Of a DNA stretch of 8,386 nt, positions 1 to 6,463 are shown piece after piece (position 1 is the stretch's first letter; every line of letters begins with the position of its first letter). The translations under genes were made by a program, and so were the position numbers. The stretch spans positions 1-8,386 of the forward strand of contig JBEBWZ010000145.1 of the NCBI GenBank assembly GCA_040391865.1, in the 5' to 3' direction. This DNA comes from Solimonas sp040391865 (GTDB taxonomy: Bacteria > Pseudomonadota > Gammaproteobacteria > Nevskiales > Nevskiaceae). The notes below the pieces were generated by a model, which saw only the letters and a program-made list of their open reading frames with translations, did no database searches and had not been told where the DNA came from.

Positions 1-55
<55 letters not shown>

Positions 56-73
56 ACTTATGTTGGCTTGAAC

Positions 74-98
74 AAGGCCCCCTTTGCGGGCCTTTTTT
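74..98 (+). terminator. Rho-independent terminator or attenuator between the tRNA and rimP
   Basis: A 7-bp stem (AAGGCCC 74-80 with GGGCCTT 88-94) closes a 7-nt loop, and a run of six T follows at 93-98. It begins 18 nt after the tRNA CCA end and finishes 23 nt before the rimP start. This would define the 3' end of the tRNA precursor. Because no good promoter is visible between it and rimP, part of the transcription must presumably read through it into the operon. It is therefore a candidate attenuator on which the operon's own NusA could act; that role is inference from the E. coli metY-nusA operon, where NusA autoregulation is known. Confidence 0.8.
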
Positions 99-121
99 GT
101 TGGTGTCGCATGGGTGATTGA

Positions 122-586
122 ATGGCGGTACTGCGCGAACGACTTGAGAAACTGCTGGAGCCGGTGGTGGAAGCCCTCGGCTATGAGCTCGTGTTGCTCG
201 AGTTCAGCCCCAGCACCAAGAATGCGCTGCTCCGTCTCTACATCGACAAGCCCGGCGGCATCATGCTGGAGGACTGCGAGCGGACGAGTCGCGAGGTTGC
301 GGCGACGCTCGATGTCGAAGATCCGATCAGCACTCACTATAGTCTTGAAGTGTCGTCGCCCGGGCTGGATCGCCCGCTGGCGAAACCGTCGCACTTCGAG
401 CGTTTCATGGACGCCCAGGCGAAAGTGCAGTTGCTCGCACCGTTGAATGGCCGGCGACGGTTTGTTGGCTCGATTCGCGCTGTATTGCAGCATGCTGTCG
501 TGCTCGAAACCAAGGAGGGCAGTGTGGAACTGCCGTTCGCGGATATTGAGCGTGCCCGTCTTGTGCCCGATTACGATCAGGAATAG
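122..586 (+). CDS. rimP: Ribosome maturation factor RimP
   Basis: This gene encodes a 154-residue cytoplasmic protein needed for 30S subunit maturation; in E. coli it binds free 30S and assists assembly around S12. The length is close to the E. coli protein (about 150). The N-terminal alpha/beta domain (about 1-85) ends with the family signature EVSSPGLDRPL at residues 76-86, and the C-terminal small beta-barrel (about 90-152) follows, with conserved features such as LNGRRRFVG (108-116) and a terminal region resembling the usual end of the family. The ATG at 122 is chosen because it gives the standard N-terminus (MAVLRERLEKLLEPVVEALGY) and has GGGTGA at 112-117 as a ribosome-binding site, 4 nt upstream. 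It lies 66 nt after the tRNA and 6 nt before nusA, the usual gamma-proteobacterial order. Nothing odd is seen in the protein. Confidence 0.96.
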   Translation: MAVLRERLEKLLEPVVEALGYELVLLEFSPSTKNALLRLYIDKPGGIMLEDCERTSREVAATLDVEDPISTHYSLEVSSPGLDRPLAKPSHFERFMDAQAKVQLLAPLNGRRRFVGSIRAVLQHAVVLETKEGSVELPFADIERARLVPDYDQE

Positions 587-592
587 GTAGTC

Positions 593-2083
593 ATGAACAA
601 GAACATCCTGTTGATGGTGGATGTCGTTTCCAATGAAAAGGGCGTCGAGAAAGAGCTGATTTTTCAGGCTCTCGAGGCCGCGCTTGCTTCTGCTGGCAAG
701 GAGCAATACGGAGACGAAGCCGATCTGCGCGTGGCAGTGGATCGTGCGACTGGCGATTACGAAACCTTTCAGCGCTGGACCGTCCTTGAGGACGATAGCG
801 AGGATTTCGAGTTTCCGGAACGCCAGATAAAGCTGTCCTACGCCCAGAAGGAACGTGATGGCGTTCAGGCCGGTGAGGTGATCGAGCGCAAGGTCGATTC
901 GGTCGATTTCGGTCGCATTGGGGCTCAGAAGGCGAAGCAGGTCATTGTGCAGAAGGTGCGCGAGGCCGAGCGTGCGCAGGTTGTTGCGGCCTATCAGGAC
1001 CGGGTTGGTGAACTGATCTCCGGTCAGGTCAAGCGCCTGGAGCGTGGCAGCGTCGTCGTCGATCTGGGCAATAACGCCGAAGCGATCGTTCTGCGTGATC
1101 AGCTGATTCCGCGTGAGCCGATTCGCCCTGGCGATCGCATTCGCGGCTATCTCTATGAGGTCAGCCCGCAAATCCGCGGCCCGCAGCTGTTTCTGTCGCG
1201 CACCGCGCCGCAGTATTTGATGGAGCTGTTCAAGCTTGAAGTACCGGAGATTGCACAGGGCTTGATCGAGCTGAAAGGCGCAGCCCGTGATCCGGGGTTG
1301 CGAGCGAAGATTGCGGTGCAGGCCAAGGACAAGCGCATTGATCCGGTGGGCGCCTGCGTCGGCATGCGCGGCTCGCGAGTGCAGAGCGTTTCGAATGAAC
1401 TCGCTGGCGAGCGTGTCGACATCGTGCCGTGGGACGAGAATATTGCGCAGTTCGTGATCAATGCGATGGCGCCGGCGGAAGTCGAGACCATCGTGGTCGA
1501 TGAAGAATCGCACTCGATGACGATCGGCGTGTCAGAGGACAAATTGGCGCAGGCAATCGGTCGCGGTGGTCAGAACGTTCGTCTGGCTTCCGAGCTGACG
1601 GGTTGGACGCTGAACGTCATGACCAGCGGCGAGGCTGAAGCGCGCAAGGATCAGGAAAACCAGTCTGTACTGCAGGTTTTCATGGAGAACCTCGACGTCG
1701 ACGCGGAAGTGGCTGGCGTGCTGGTGCAGGAAGGTTTCACCACGCTCGAAGAGATTGCGTATGTGCCCACGCAGGAACTGCTCGAGATCGAAGAATTTGA
1801 CGAACAGATCGTCGAAGAGTTGCGCAACCGTGCGCGCGATATTCTACTGACCAAGGCGATTGCCAAGGCTGAGCAGCGCGCACATGCCAAGCCGTCCGAC
1901 GATCTGCTCGCGCTCGAGGGTATGGAAGAAGATACGGCTTATCAGTTGGCTGAGGTCGGTGTGGCCACGCTGGAAGCCTTGGCGGATCTCGCCACCGACG
2001 AACTCCTGGAGATGCTCCCGGACTTCGGCGACGAGCGTGCTTCACTGTTGATCATGGCGGCTCGCGCAAAGGCCTACGCCTAA
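593..2083 (+). CDS. nusA: Transcription termination/antitermination factor NusA
   Basis: NusA is a 496-residue RNA polymerase-binding factor that promotes pausing and hairpin-dependent termination and joins antitermination complexes on rRNA operons. Domains in order: N-terminal RNAP-binding domain (about 1-125, starting MNKNILLMVDVVSNEKGV), S1 domain (about 137-202, with VVVDLGNNAEAIVLRDQLIP), KH1 (about 230-290, GxxG loop G257-M-R-G260 in DPVGACVGMRG), KH2 (about 300-348, loop G323-R-G-G326), and two acidic helix-hairpin-helix repeats AR1 (about 364-415) and AR2 (about 437-490). AR1 and AR2 are typical of gamma-proteobacterial NusA and contact the alpha C-terminal domain in E. coli. The length almost equals E. 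coli NusA (495). The ATG at 593 follows the rimP stop by 6 nt, with a modest AGGTAG-like site overlapping that stop, so coupling to rimP is likely. No truncation or frameshift is seen. Confidence 0.97.
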   Translation: MNKNILLMVDVVSNEKGVEKELIFQALEAALASAGKEQYGDEADLRVAVDRATGDYETFQRWTVLEDDSEDFEFPERQIKLSYAQKERDGVQAGEVIERKVDSVDFGRIGAQKAKQVIVQKVREAERAQVVAAYQDRVGELISGQVKRLERGSVVVDLGNNAEAIVLRDQLIPREPIRPGDRIRGYLYEVSPQIRGPQLFLSRTAPQYLMELFKLEVPEIAQGLIELKGAARDPGLRAKIAVQAKDKRIDPVGACVGMRGSRVQSVSNELAGERVDIVPWDENIAQFVINAMAPAEVETIVVDEESHSMTIGVSEDKLAQAIGRGGQNVRLASELTGWTLNVMTSGEAEARKDQENQSVLQVFMENLDVDAEVAGVLVQEGFTTLEEIAYVPTQELLEIEEFDEQIVEELRNRARDILLTKAIAKAEQRAHAKPSDDLLALEGMEEDTAYQLAEVGVATLEALADLATDELLEMLPDFGDERASLLIMAARAKAYA

Positions 2084-2085
2084 AC

Positions 2086-2100
2086 GCGAGTATCGCTCGC
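2086..2100 (+). other. Small hairpin in the nusA-infB gap beside the infB ribosome-binding site
   Basis: In the 30-nt gap, GCGAG at 2086-2090 pairs perfectly with CTCGC at 2096-2100 around a 5-nt loop. It starts 2 nt after the nusA stop codon and ends 2 nt before the infB ribosome-binding site (GGGGAA, 2103-2108). No T-run follows, so it is not an intrinsic terminator. A ribosome finishing nusA would cover it. A role in infB translation or transcript processing is possible but unproven, and a 5-bp stem can occur by chance. Confidence 0.35.
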
Positions 2101-2113
2101 TCGGGGAATACGG

Positions 2114-4756
2114 ATGTCGATGGTTACGGTGCAGGATTTTGCAAAGGAGCTGGGACGCCCGGTCGAAGAGTTGCTGACGCAACTCAAGGATGCCGGCGTT
2201 ACTGTTGCGGGTGCCACAGCTGAGCTTTCGGCTGACAGCAAGGTTGCATTGCTGAACTATTTGCAGCAGAAGAGCGGCGGTGCAACGGCAGCCAATGAGC
2301 CGCGTCGGATTACGCTGAAGCGTAAGGAAACGACCGAGCTGCGGATGGGCGGTGGGCGTGGTGCTCCTGCCAAGACGATCAGCATTGAAGTTCGCAAGAA
2401 GCGCACTTACGTCAAGACGGATGAGCCGCTTGAAGCGGTTGCTGACGTGGTGATCGATCCCGAGGCTCAGCGCGAGGCTGAGGAAGCGGCTGCGCGCGCG
2501 GCGCTCGAGCATGAAGCGGCTGCGCGCGTCGCTGCTGAAAAAGCGGCCCAGGTGGCGCAGGAAGAAAGCGAGCGCAAGGCCCAGGAAGAGGAAGTTGCGC
2601 GCCAGCGTGAAGCAGCGGCGGCTGCCGAGAAGGAAGCCCGCGCGGCGCATGAGCTGCGTCTGAAAGAAGACCCCTTGTATCGTGCCAAGTGGGAGGCCGA
2701 GCAGTCGCGCAATCGCGCTGCCGAAAACCTGCGGCGCAATATTGAAGCGGCGAAGCTGGCTGCGGCGCAGCCGCCGGCCCCTGTGGTGGCGCCCGCGACA
2801 CCTGCTGCGGCGGCGAAGAAGCCCGGCGAGCGCGGTCGCGATGATCGCCAGCATCGTCAGGAGCTGCACCTTGCGGAAGGCAAGGGCGGAAAGCGTGACA
2901 AGAAGCAGCGCAAGCCGTCAGGCCGCATCCGCGTCGATAATGTGCATGGTTTCGAGCGCCCGGTGGCGCCGATCGTGCGCGAAGTCGAAGTGCCGGAAGC
3001 GATCACGGTGGGCGAGTTGGCCAACCGGATGGCGGTCAAGGCGACCGACCTGATCCGGATCATGATGAAAAATGGCGTCATGGCCACCATCAATCAGCCG
3101 CTCGATCAGGACACGGCCGCGTTGATGGTTGAGGAGATGGGGCACAAGGTCCGCATGGTCAAGGCCTCGGATCTTGAAGACAGCCTGGAGCATGCCGTGT
3201 CTGGTGGCGATGTGCGCGAGGACGGCGAGACCGTTCCGCGTCCGCCGGTGGTCACGATCATGGGCCACGTCGATCATGGCAAGACCTCATTGCTCGACTA
3301 CATCAGGAAAACCCGTGTTGCTTCTGGTGAAGCGGGTGGTATCACGCAGCACATCGGCGCGTATCACGTCGAGACCGGCAAGGGCATCGTCACCTTCCTC
3401 GATACCCCTGGCCATGCGGCGTTTACCCGCATGCGCGCTCGCGGAGCGCAGGTCACGGACATCGTGATTCTGGTGGTGGCCGGCGATGACGGCGTGATGC
3501 CGCAGACGCGTGAAGCCGTGCAGCACGCACGGGCTGCCAAGGCGCCGATCGTGGTGGCGATCACCAAGATGGACAAGCCCAGTTCGAACGCTGACCGCGT
3601 CAAGAATGAACTGTTGAAGGAAGAAGTCGTTTCAGAAGATTACGGCGGCGATGTCCAGTTCGTGGAAGTTTCGGCGATCGCCGGTACCGGTATCGACGAA
3701 CTGCTCGACGCGATCCTGCTGCAGGCGGAAGTGCTCGAACTGACGTCGCCGGTAGAATCCCTGGCCCGCGGCAATATTCTCGAAGCCTCGATCGAAAAGG
3801 GCCGTGGTCCGGTTGCGACGGTGCTGGTGCGTGCCGGCACGCTGAAGCAGGGAGATGTGATTCTTTCCGGCCCTCATTTTGGCCGTGTGCGTGCGATGTT
3901 CGACGAGGCCGGTCGTCCGGTGAAGGAAGCGGGCCCGTCGATTCCGGTGCAGGTTCTCGGTCTCTCCGGTGCGCCGGATGCCGGCGACGATGTGGTCGTG
4001 GTAGCCGACGAGCGCAAGGCGCGCGAGCTGGCAACACTGCGTGAACAGAAGCTGCGTGAACAGAAGCTGGCGCAGTCGCAGGCGGTTCGCATGGACCAGT
4101 TCCTGGCGAAGATGGGCGAGGGCGAGCAGAAGGCTTTGACGCTGATGATCAAATCAGACGTCCAGGGTTCCGCCGAGGCGATTGCCGAGTCCCTGCGCAA
4201 GATTCCGAGTCAGGAAGTCCGGGTCAACGTGTTGTCGTCGTCGATCGGTGGCATCAACGAATCCGACGTCGATCTGGCGATGGCGTCGAAGGCGATCATC
4301 ATCGGCTTCAACGTGCGTGCCGACGCGGCTGCCCGCAAGCGCATCCAGGACACGGGCGTCGACGTTCGCTACTACTCGATCATCTACGACATCATCGACG
4401 ATGTCAGCGATGCGGTTTCCGGCCTGCTGGGCACCGAGACGCGCGAGCAGATCGTGGGTATTGCGCAGGTGCGCGATGTGTTCCGCAGCTCCAAGCTGGG
4501 CAATATCGCCGGCTGTCTGGTCATCGAGGGCTCGGTACAGAAGAGCCTGCCGATCCGCGTGCTGCGCAACAGCACGGTGATCTACGAGGGCGTGCTGGAA
4601 TCCTTGCGCCGCTTCAAGGATGACGTTGCGAAGGTCGAAGCGGGTACCGAATGCGGTATCGGCGTCAAGGACTATAACGACATCAAGGCCGGCGACCAGA
4701 TCGAGCGCAGGTTAATCTGTGGCGCCCCGGAAGCGATGCTTCCGGGGCGTTGCTGA
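2114..4756 (+). CDS. infB: Translation initiation factor IF-2
   Basis: IF-2 is the GTPase that brings formylmethionyl-tRNA to the 30S subunit and promotes joining of the 50S. At 880 residues it is close to E. coli IF2 (890). Order: IF2_N subdomain (1-52), IF2-associated segment (about 60-95), Ala/Glu/Arg-rich helical linker (about 116-215), Pro/Ala then Lys/Arg-rich linker (about 219-272), second IF2_N subdomain (about 294-345), G domain (about 379-540), domain II (548-635), domain III (about 655-765), and C-terminal fMet-tRNA-binding domain (from about 770). GTPase motifs are G1 GHVDHGKT 384-391, switch I GGIT 408-411, G3 DTPGH 430-434 with catalytic His434, G4 TKMD 484-487 and G5 SAIAG 520-524. 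G4 normally reads NKxD; Thr484 is unusual. The last 16 residues (865-880) do not resemble the usual IF2 end and are largely encoded by a palindrome. ATG 2114 is preferred over the in-frame ATG at 2120 because GGGGAA (2103-2108) sits 5 nt upstream of it. Confidence 0.96.
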   Translation: MSMVTVQDFAKELGRPVEELLTQLKDAGVTVAGATAELSADSKVALLNYLQQKSGGATAANEPRRITLKRKETTELRMGGGRGAPAKTISIEVRKKRTYVKTDEPLEAVADVVIDPEAQREAEEAAARAALEHEAAARVAAEKAAQVAQEESERKAQEEEVARQREAAAAAEKEARAAHELRLKEDPLYRAKWEAEQSRNRAAENLRRNIEAAKLAAAQPPAPVVAPATPAAAAKKPGERGRDDRQHRQELHLAEGKGGKRDKKQRKPSGRIRVDNVHGFERPVAPIVREVEVPEAITVGELANRMAVKATDLIRIMMKNGVMATINQPLDQDTAALMVEEMGHKVRMVKASDLEDSLEHAVSGGDVREDGETVPRPPVVTIMGHVDHGKTSLLDYIRKTRVASGEAGGITQHIGAYHVETGKGIVTFLDTPGHAAFTRMRARGAQVTDIVILVVAGDDGVMPQTREAVQHARAAKAPIVVAITKMDKPSSNADRVKNELLKEEVVSEDYGGDVQFVEVSAIAGTGIDELLDAILLQAEVLELTSPVESLARGNILEASIEKGRGPVATVLVRAGTLKQGDVILSGPHFGRVRAMFDEAGRPVKEAGPSIPVQVLGLSGAPDAGDDVVVVADERKARELATLREQKLREQKLAQSQAVRMDQFLAKMGEGEQKALTLMIKSDVQGSAEAIAESLRKIPSQEVRVNVLSSSIGGINESDVDLAMASKAIIIGFNVRADAAARKRIQDTGVDVRYYSIIYDIIDDVSDAVSGLLGTETREQIVGIAQVRDVFRSSKLGNIAGCLVIEGSVQKSLPIRVLRNSTVIYEGVLESLRRFKDDVAKVEAGTECGIGVKDYNDIKAGDQIERRLICGAPEAMLPGRC
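2483..2528 (+). repeat. Two 16-bp direct repeats in the IF2 helical linker
   Basis: The same 16 bases occur at 2483-2498 and 2513-2528, 30 bp apart. Both are in the same frame and encode EAAAR at residues 124-128 and 134-138, two turns of the Ala/Glu/Arg-rich linker helix. This linker is low-complexity and length-variable across the IF2 family, so slippage-prone repeats are expected. No regulatory role is suggested. Confidence 0.7.
4037..4066 (+). repeat. Exact 15-bp tandem duplication in infB (LREQK twice)
   Basis: Two identical 15-bp units lie head to tail at 4037-4051 and 4052-4066, encoding LREQK-LREQK at residues 642-651, followed by another Leu. The region links domain II to domain III of IF2. 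The corresponding part of other IF2 proteins, as I recall, already has a five-residue rhythm of the type FRxxKFRxxKL and the same length. The repeat is therefore more likely local homogenisation of an old pattern than an inserted copy. Confidence 0.75.
4723..4749 (+). repeat. Perfect 12-bp GC-rich palindrome (hairpin) inside the 3' end of infB
   Basis: Positions 4723-4734 (CGCCCCGGAAGC) are the exact reverse complement of 4738-4749, with a 3-nt loop GAT at 4735-4737. Flanking G-T wobbles can extend the stem outward (4722/4750, 4721/4751). It is the strongest hairpin seen in the window. It lies inside the infB reading frame, encodes most of the final non-canonical residues, and ends 13 nt before the rbfA start codon. 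There is no T-run after it, so a simple intrinsic terminator is unlikely. It may be a processing or stability hairpin, a control element for rbfA translation, or a small palindromic element that replaced the original infB end. Confidence 0.85.
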
Positions 4757-4762
4757 GATCCC

Positions 4763-5131
4763 ATGAAGGAATATCCCCGTAAGCTTCGCATCAACCAGCA
4801 GTTGCGGGCAGAACTTTCCGTTCTGATCCGTGACGAGCTGTCGGACCCTCGTGTCAAAGGCATCACCGTGACCGAAGTCGACGTTTCTCCCGACATGCGC
4901 AATGCACGGGTCAGCGTCAGCCTCCTCGGCGACGATGCCCAGTTGAAAGAGGCGGTCAAAGGGCTGGCACACGCTGCAGGAAAGCTGCGCCACGATCTCG
5001 GCAAGCGCATGAAACTGCGCTATATGCCGCAACTGTTTTTTGCCGCGGACTTCGCGTTGCGCGACGGCGACAGGATCAGTGCGATGATCCGTTCCGCAAT
5101 CGCGGACGACGAAAGCCACAGCGGTAACTGA
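4763..5131 (+). CDS. rbfA: 30S ribosome-binding factor RbfA
   Basis: RbfA is a small cytoplasmic KH-fold protein that binds immature 30S subunits near the 5' end of 16S rRNA helices and is important for late assembly and growth in the cold. At 122 residues it is slightly shorter than E. coli RbfA (133), mostly at the C-terminal tail. Visible hallmarks are the N-terminal helix (PRKLRINQQLRAELSVLI, 5-22), the DPRV segment (28-31) followed by a beta-strand region (VTEVDVSPDMRNARVSVSLLG), the Ala-x-Gly kink of the KH-like fold at A71-A72-G73, and the LGKRMKLRYMPQLFF stretch (79-93). ATG 4763 begins 6 nt after the infB stop. The only ribosome-binding candidate is a short GAG at 4755-4757, overlapping that stop, so translation probably depends on ribosomes arriving from infB across the strong hairpin just upstream. 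Confidence 0.94.
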   Translation: MKEYPRKLRINQQLRAELSVLIRDELSDPRVKGITVTEVDVSPDMRNARVSVSLLGDDAQLKEAVKGLAHAAGKLRHDLGKRMKLRYMPQLFFAADFALRDGDRISAMIRSAIADDESHSGN

Positions 5132-5139
5132 GCGGTCGC

Positions 5140-6066
5140 GTGCAGTTTCGTCGTCAGCGCCGGGATGTGACCGGCATCCTGCTGCTGGACAAACCCTACG
5201 GCATCAGTTCAAACGAAGCCCTGCAACGGGTCAAAACCCGCTATCGCGCCGACAAGGCCGGTCATACGGGCAGTCTGGATCCGCTGGCGACGGGAGTGCT
5301 GCCGATTTGTCTAGGCGACGCCACCAAGCTTTGCGGGGTGCTGCTGGAGTCGGACAAGGGCTATCTCGCAACCGTCAGGCTGGGGGCCCGCACCAACACG
5401 GGCGACGCCGAAGGCGAAATCATCGAGACCTCCGATCCGAGCGGATTGCGGCGGACGGATATCGAAGCGGTGCTGCCGCAATTTGCAGGGGTGATCCAAC
5501 AGGTGCCGCCGATGTACTCGGCGCTCAAGCGCGATGGTCAGCCGCTTTATGCCTTGGCCAGGGCCGGTATCGAAATCGAGCGGGAGCCGCGGGAAGTCAC
5601 GGTGCACCAGCTCGAACTCAAGGCATTTGACACGACCGAATTCGAACTCGAGGTGCGCTGCTCCAAAGGCACCTACATTCGTACGCTGGCCGAAGATATC
5701 GTCAGGGCCGTGGGCCATTGCGCGCATCTTTCCGGTCTGCGACGAACTGCGGTCAGTCCCTTTGAGGGCAAGGCGGTGGTCGGCCTGGAACAGCTGGATG
5801 CCGCCGCAGACGACCTGGCGCTGGACGCTTTGCTGATGCCGCCCGCAGAAGGCTTGCGCCACTGGCCACAGGCAGTCGTGGATGAGCCTGCGGCTCGGGA
5901 TCTCAGCCATGGCCGGCCGGTCAACGCCGCGCCTTACGCACTTGGCCTGGGGCAGGTAGCGGTACTTGACCGTCAGGGAAATCTGCTGGCTTTGGCCGAG
6001 ATCACTGCCGACGGCCGCATCTGGCCACGTCGGTGGTTGCAATCAAGTAGCGTGGGACGCTTGTGA
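5140..6066 (+). CDS. truB: tRNA pseudouridine-55 synthase TruB
   Basis: TruB isomerises U55 to pseudouridine in the T loop of nearly all tRNAs and also acts as a tRNA folding helper. The product has 308 residues (E. coli 314). The catalytic domain holds motif I, GHTGSLDPLATGVLP (41-55), with the nucleophile Asp47; Tyr75 of motif II (SDKGY 71-75); and CSKGTYIRTLAED (174-186), with the active-site Arg181. A PUA-like C-terminal domain runs from about 245 to 300, ending with GRIWPRRW. The start is a GTG at 5140, chosen because the resulting N-terminus (MQFRRQRRDVTGILLLDKP) matches the E. coli protein in length and in the basic-then-GILLLDKP pattern, and no ATG lies nearby. The gap from the rbfA stop is 8 nt, with only a weak GAGCGG-like site at 5130-5135, so coupling to rbfA is likely. 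Confidence 0.96.
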   Translation: MQFRRQRRDVTGILLLDKPYGISSNEALQRVKTRYRADKAGHTGSLDPLATGVLPICLGDATKLCGVLLESDKGYLATVRLGARTNTGDAEGEIIETSDPSGLRRTDIEAVLPQFAGVIQQVPPMYSALKRDGQPLYALARAGIEIEREPREVTVHQLELKAFDTTEFELEVRCSKGTYIRTLAEDIVRAVGHCAHLSGLRRTAVSPFEGKAVVGLEQLDAAADDLALDALLMPPAEGLRHWPQAVVDEPAARDLSHGRPVNAAPYALGLGQVAVLDRQGNLLALAEITADGRIWPRRWLQSSSVGRL

Positions 6067-6091
6067 GCTGAGTGGATTAGCAGTTATCATA

Positions 6092-6118
6092 TTGGACTGC
6101 GTAAAGATCAGATAAAAT
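6092..6118 (+). promoter_or_regulatory. Candidate sigma-70 promoter for rpsO
   Basis: The 75-nt truB-rpsO gap is clearly AT-richer than its surroundings. It contains TAAAAT at 6113-6118 (5 of 6 to the -10 consensus) and a weaker TTGGAC at 6092-6097 as a possible -35, with a short spacer of 15 nt. The start point would be near 6125, giving a leader of only about 17 nt. E. coli rpsO also has its own promoter in this gap, which supports the call. The -35 and spacing are poor, so this is only a candidate. Confidence 0.45.
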
Positions 6119-6141
6119 TAGGTATTCCGGAGTTTCAAGCA

Positions 6142-6411
6142 ATGACGTTGACGGTTGAGCATAAAGCGGACGTGGTTTCCAAGTTCGCTCGTGGGGCCCA
6201 GGACACCGGTTCGCCGGAAGTGCAGGTGGCGCTGCTGACTGCGCGCATCAACGCGCTGTCGCCGCATTTTGAACAGAACAAGAAGGACAACCACTCGCGC
6301 CGTGGCCTTCTGAAGATGGTGAATCAGCGTCGTCAGATGCTGGATTACCTGAAGCGTTCTGACGAAGCACGCTACACGAAGTTGATCGCCGAGCTCGGGC
6401 TGCGCCGCTAA
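6142..6411 (+). CDS. rpsO: 30S ribosomal protein S15
   Basis: S15 is a primary 16S rRNA-binding protein that binds the three-way junction of helices 20-22 in the central domain and also contributes to a 30S-50S bridge. The product is 89 residues, identical in length to E. coli S15, with four helices. Conserved features are DTGSPEVQVALLTARI (21-36), the rRNA-contacting H42 and KKDNHSRRGLLKMVNQRRQ (47-65), and the LGLRR end (85-89). ATG 6142 has GGAG at 6129-6132, 9 nt upstream. In E. coli S15 represses its own translation through a leader pseudoknot; I could not establish such a fold here, and the leader from the candidate promoter would be very short. The gene is followed at once by a hairpin that includes its stop codon. 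Confidence 0.98.
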   Translation: MTLTVEHKADVVSKFARGAQDTGSPEVQVALLTARINALSPHFEQNKKDNHSRRGLLKMVNQRRQMLDYLKRSDEARYTKLIAELGLRR

Positions 6412-6433
6412 CCAATAGCGGCGTTTCCGTTTT
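6403..6433 (+). terminator. Intrinsic terminator/attenuator overlapping the rpsO stop, before pnp
   Basis: CGCCGCTA at 6403-6410 pairs perfectly with TAGCGGCG at 6416-6423 (8-bp stem, 5-nt loop). It is followed by TTTCCGTTTT at 6424-6433, an interrupted T-tract. The left arm contains the last rpsO codons and the first two bases of its TAA stop (6409-6411). The position matches the attenuator t1 between rpsO and pnp in E. coli, which ends some rpsO transcripts and lets others continue into pnp. The interrupted T-tract suggests partial termination. Confidence 0.75.
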
Positions 6434-6463
6434 CATCGCCCATTTCAAATTGTAGGTGTCCCT

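Noticed and set aside
110..121. Tiny frame ATG-GGT-GAT-TGA ending directly at the rimP ATG, a possible leader peptide
   Set aside because: Three codons only, and the same bases form the rimP ribosome-binding site; most likely chance.
2042..2869. A 275-codon open frame on the - strand over the infB N-terminal region
   Set aside because: Arg/Leu-rich mirror of the Ala/Glu/Arg-rich IF2 linker; no independent evidence of coding.
4037..4066. The 15-bp tandem repeat as a recent insertion in IF2
   Set aside because: The recalled IF2 family pattern has the same length and five-residue rhythm here, so an added copy is not required.
4723..4749. The infB palindrome as a classical rho-independent terminator
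   Set aside because: No T-run follows; the next bases are TTGCTGAG and then the rbfA start.
5311..6042. A 243-codon open frame on the - strand inside truB
   Set aside because: Antisense shadow of truB, with no family resemblance and no start signals.
6067..6200. S15-binding pseudoknot like that of the E. coli rpsO leader
   Set aside because: I could not build a convincing pair of interlocked stems by eye; a folding program and comparison with relatives would be needed.
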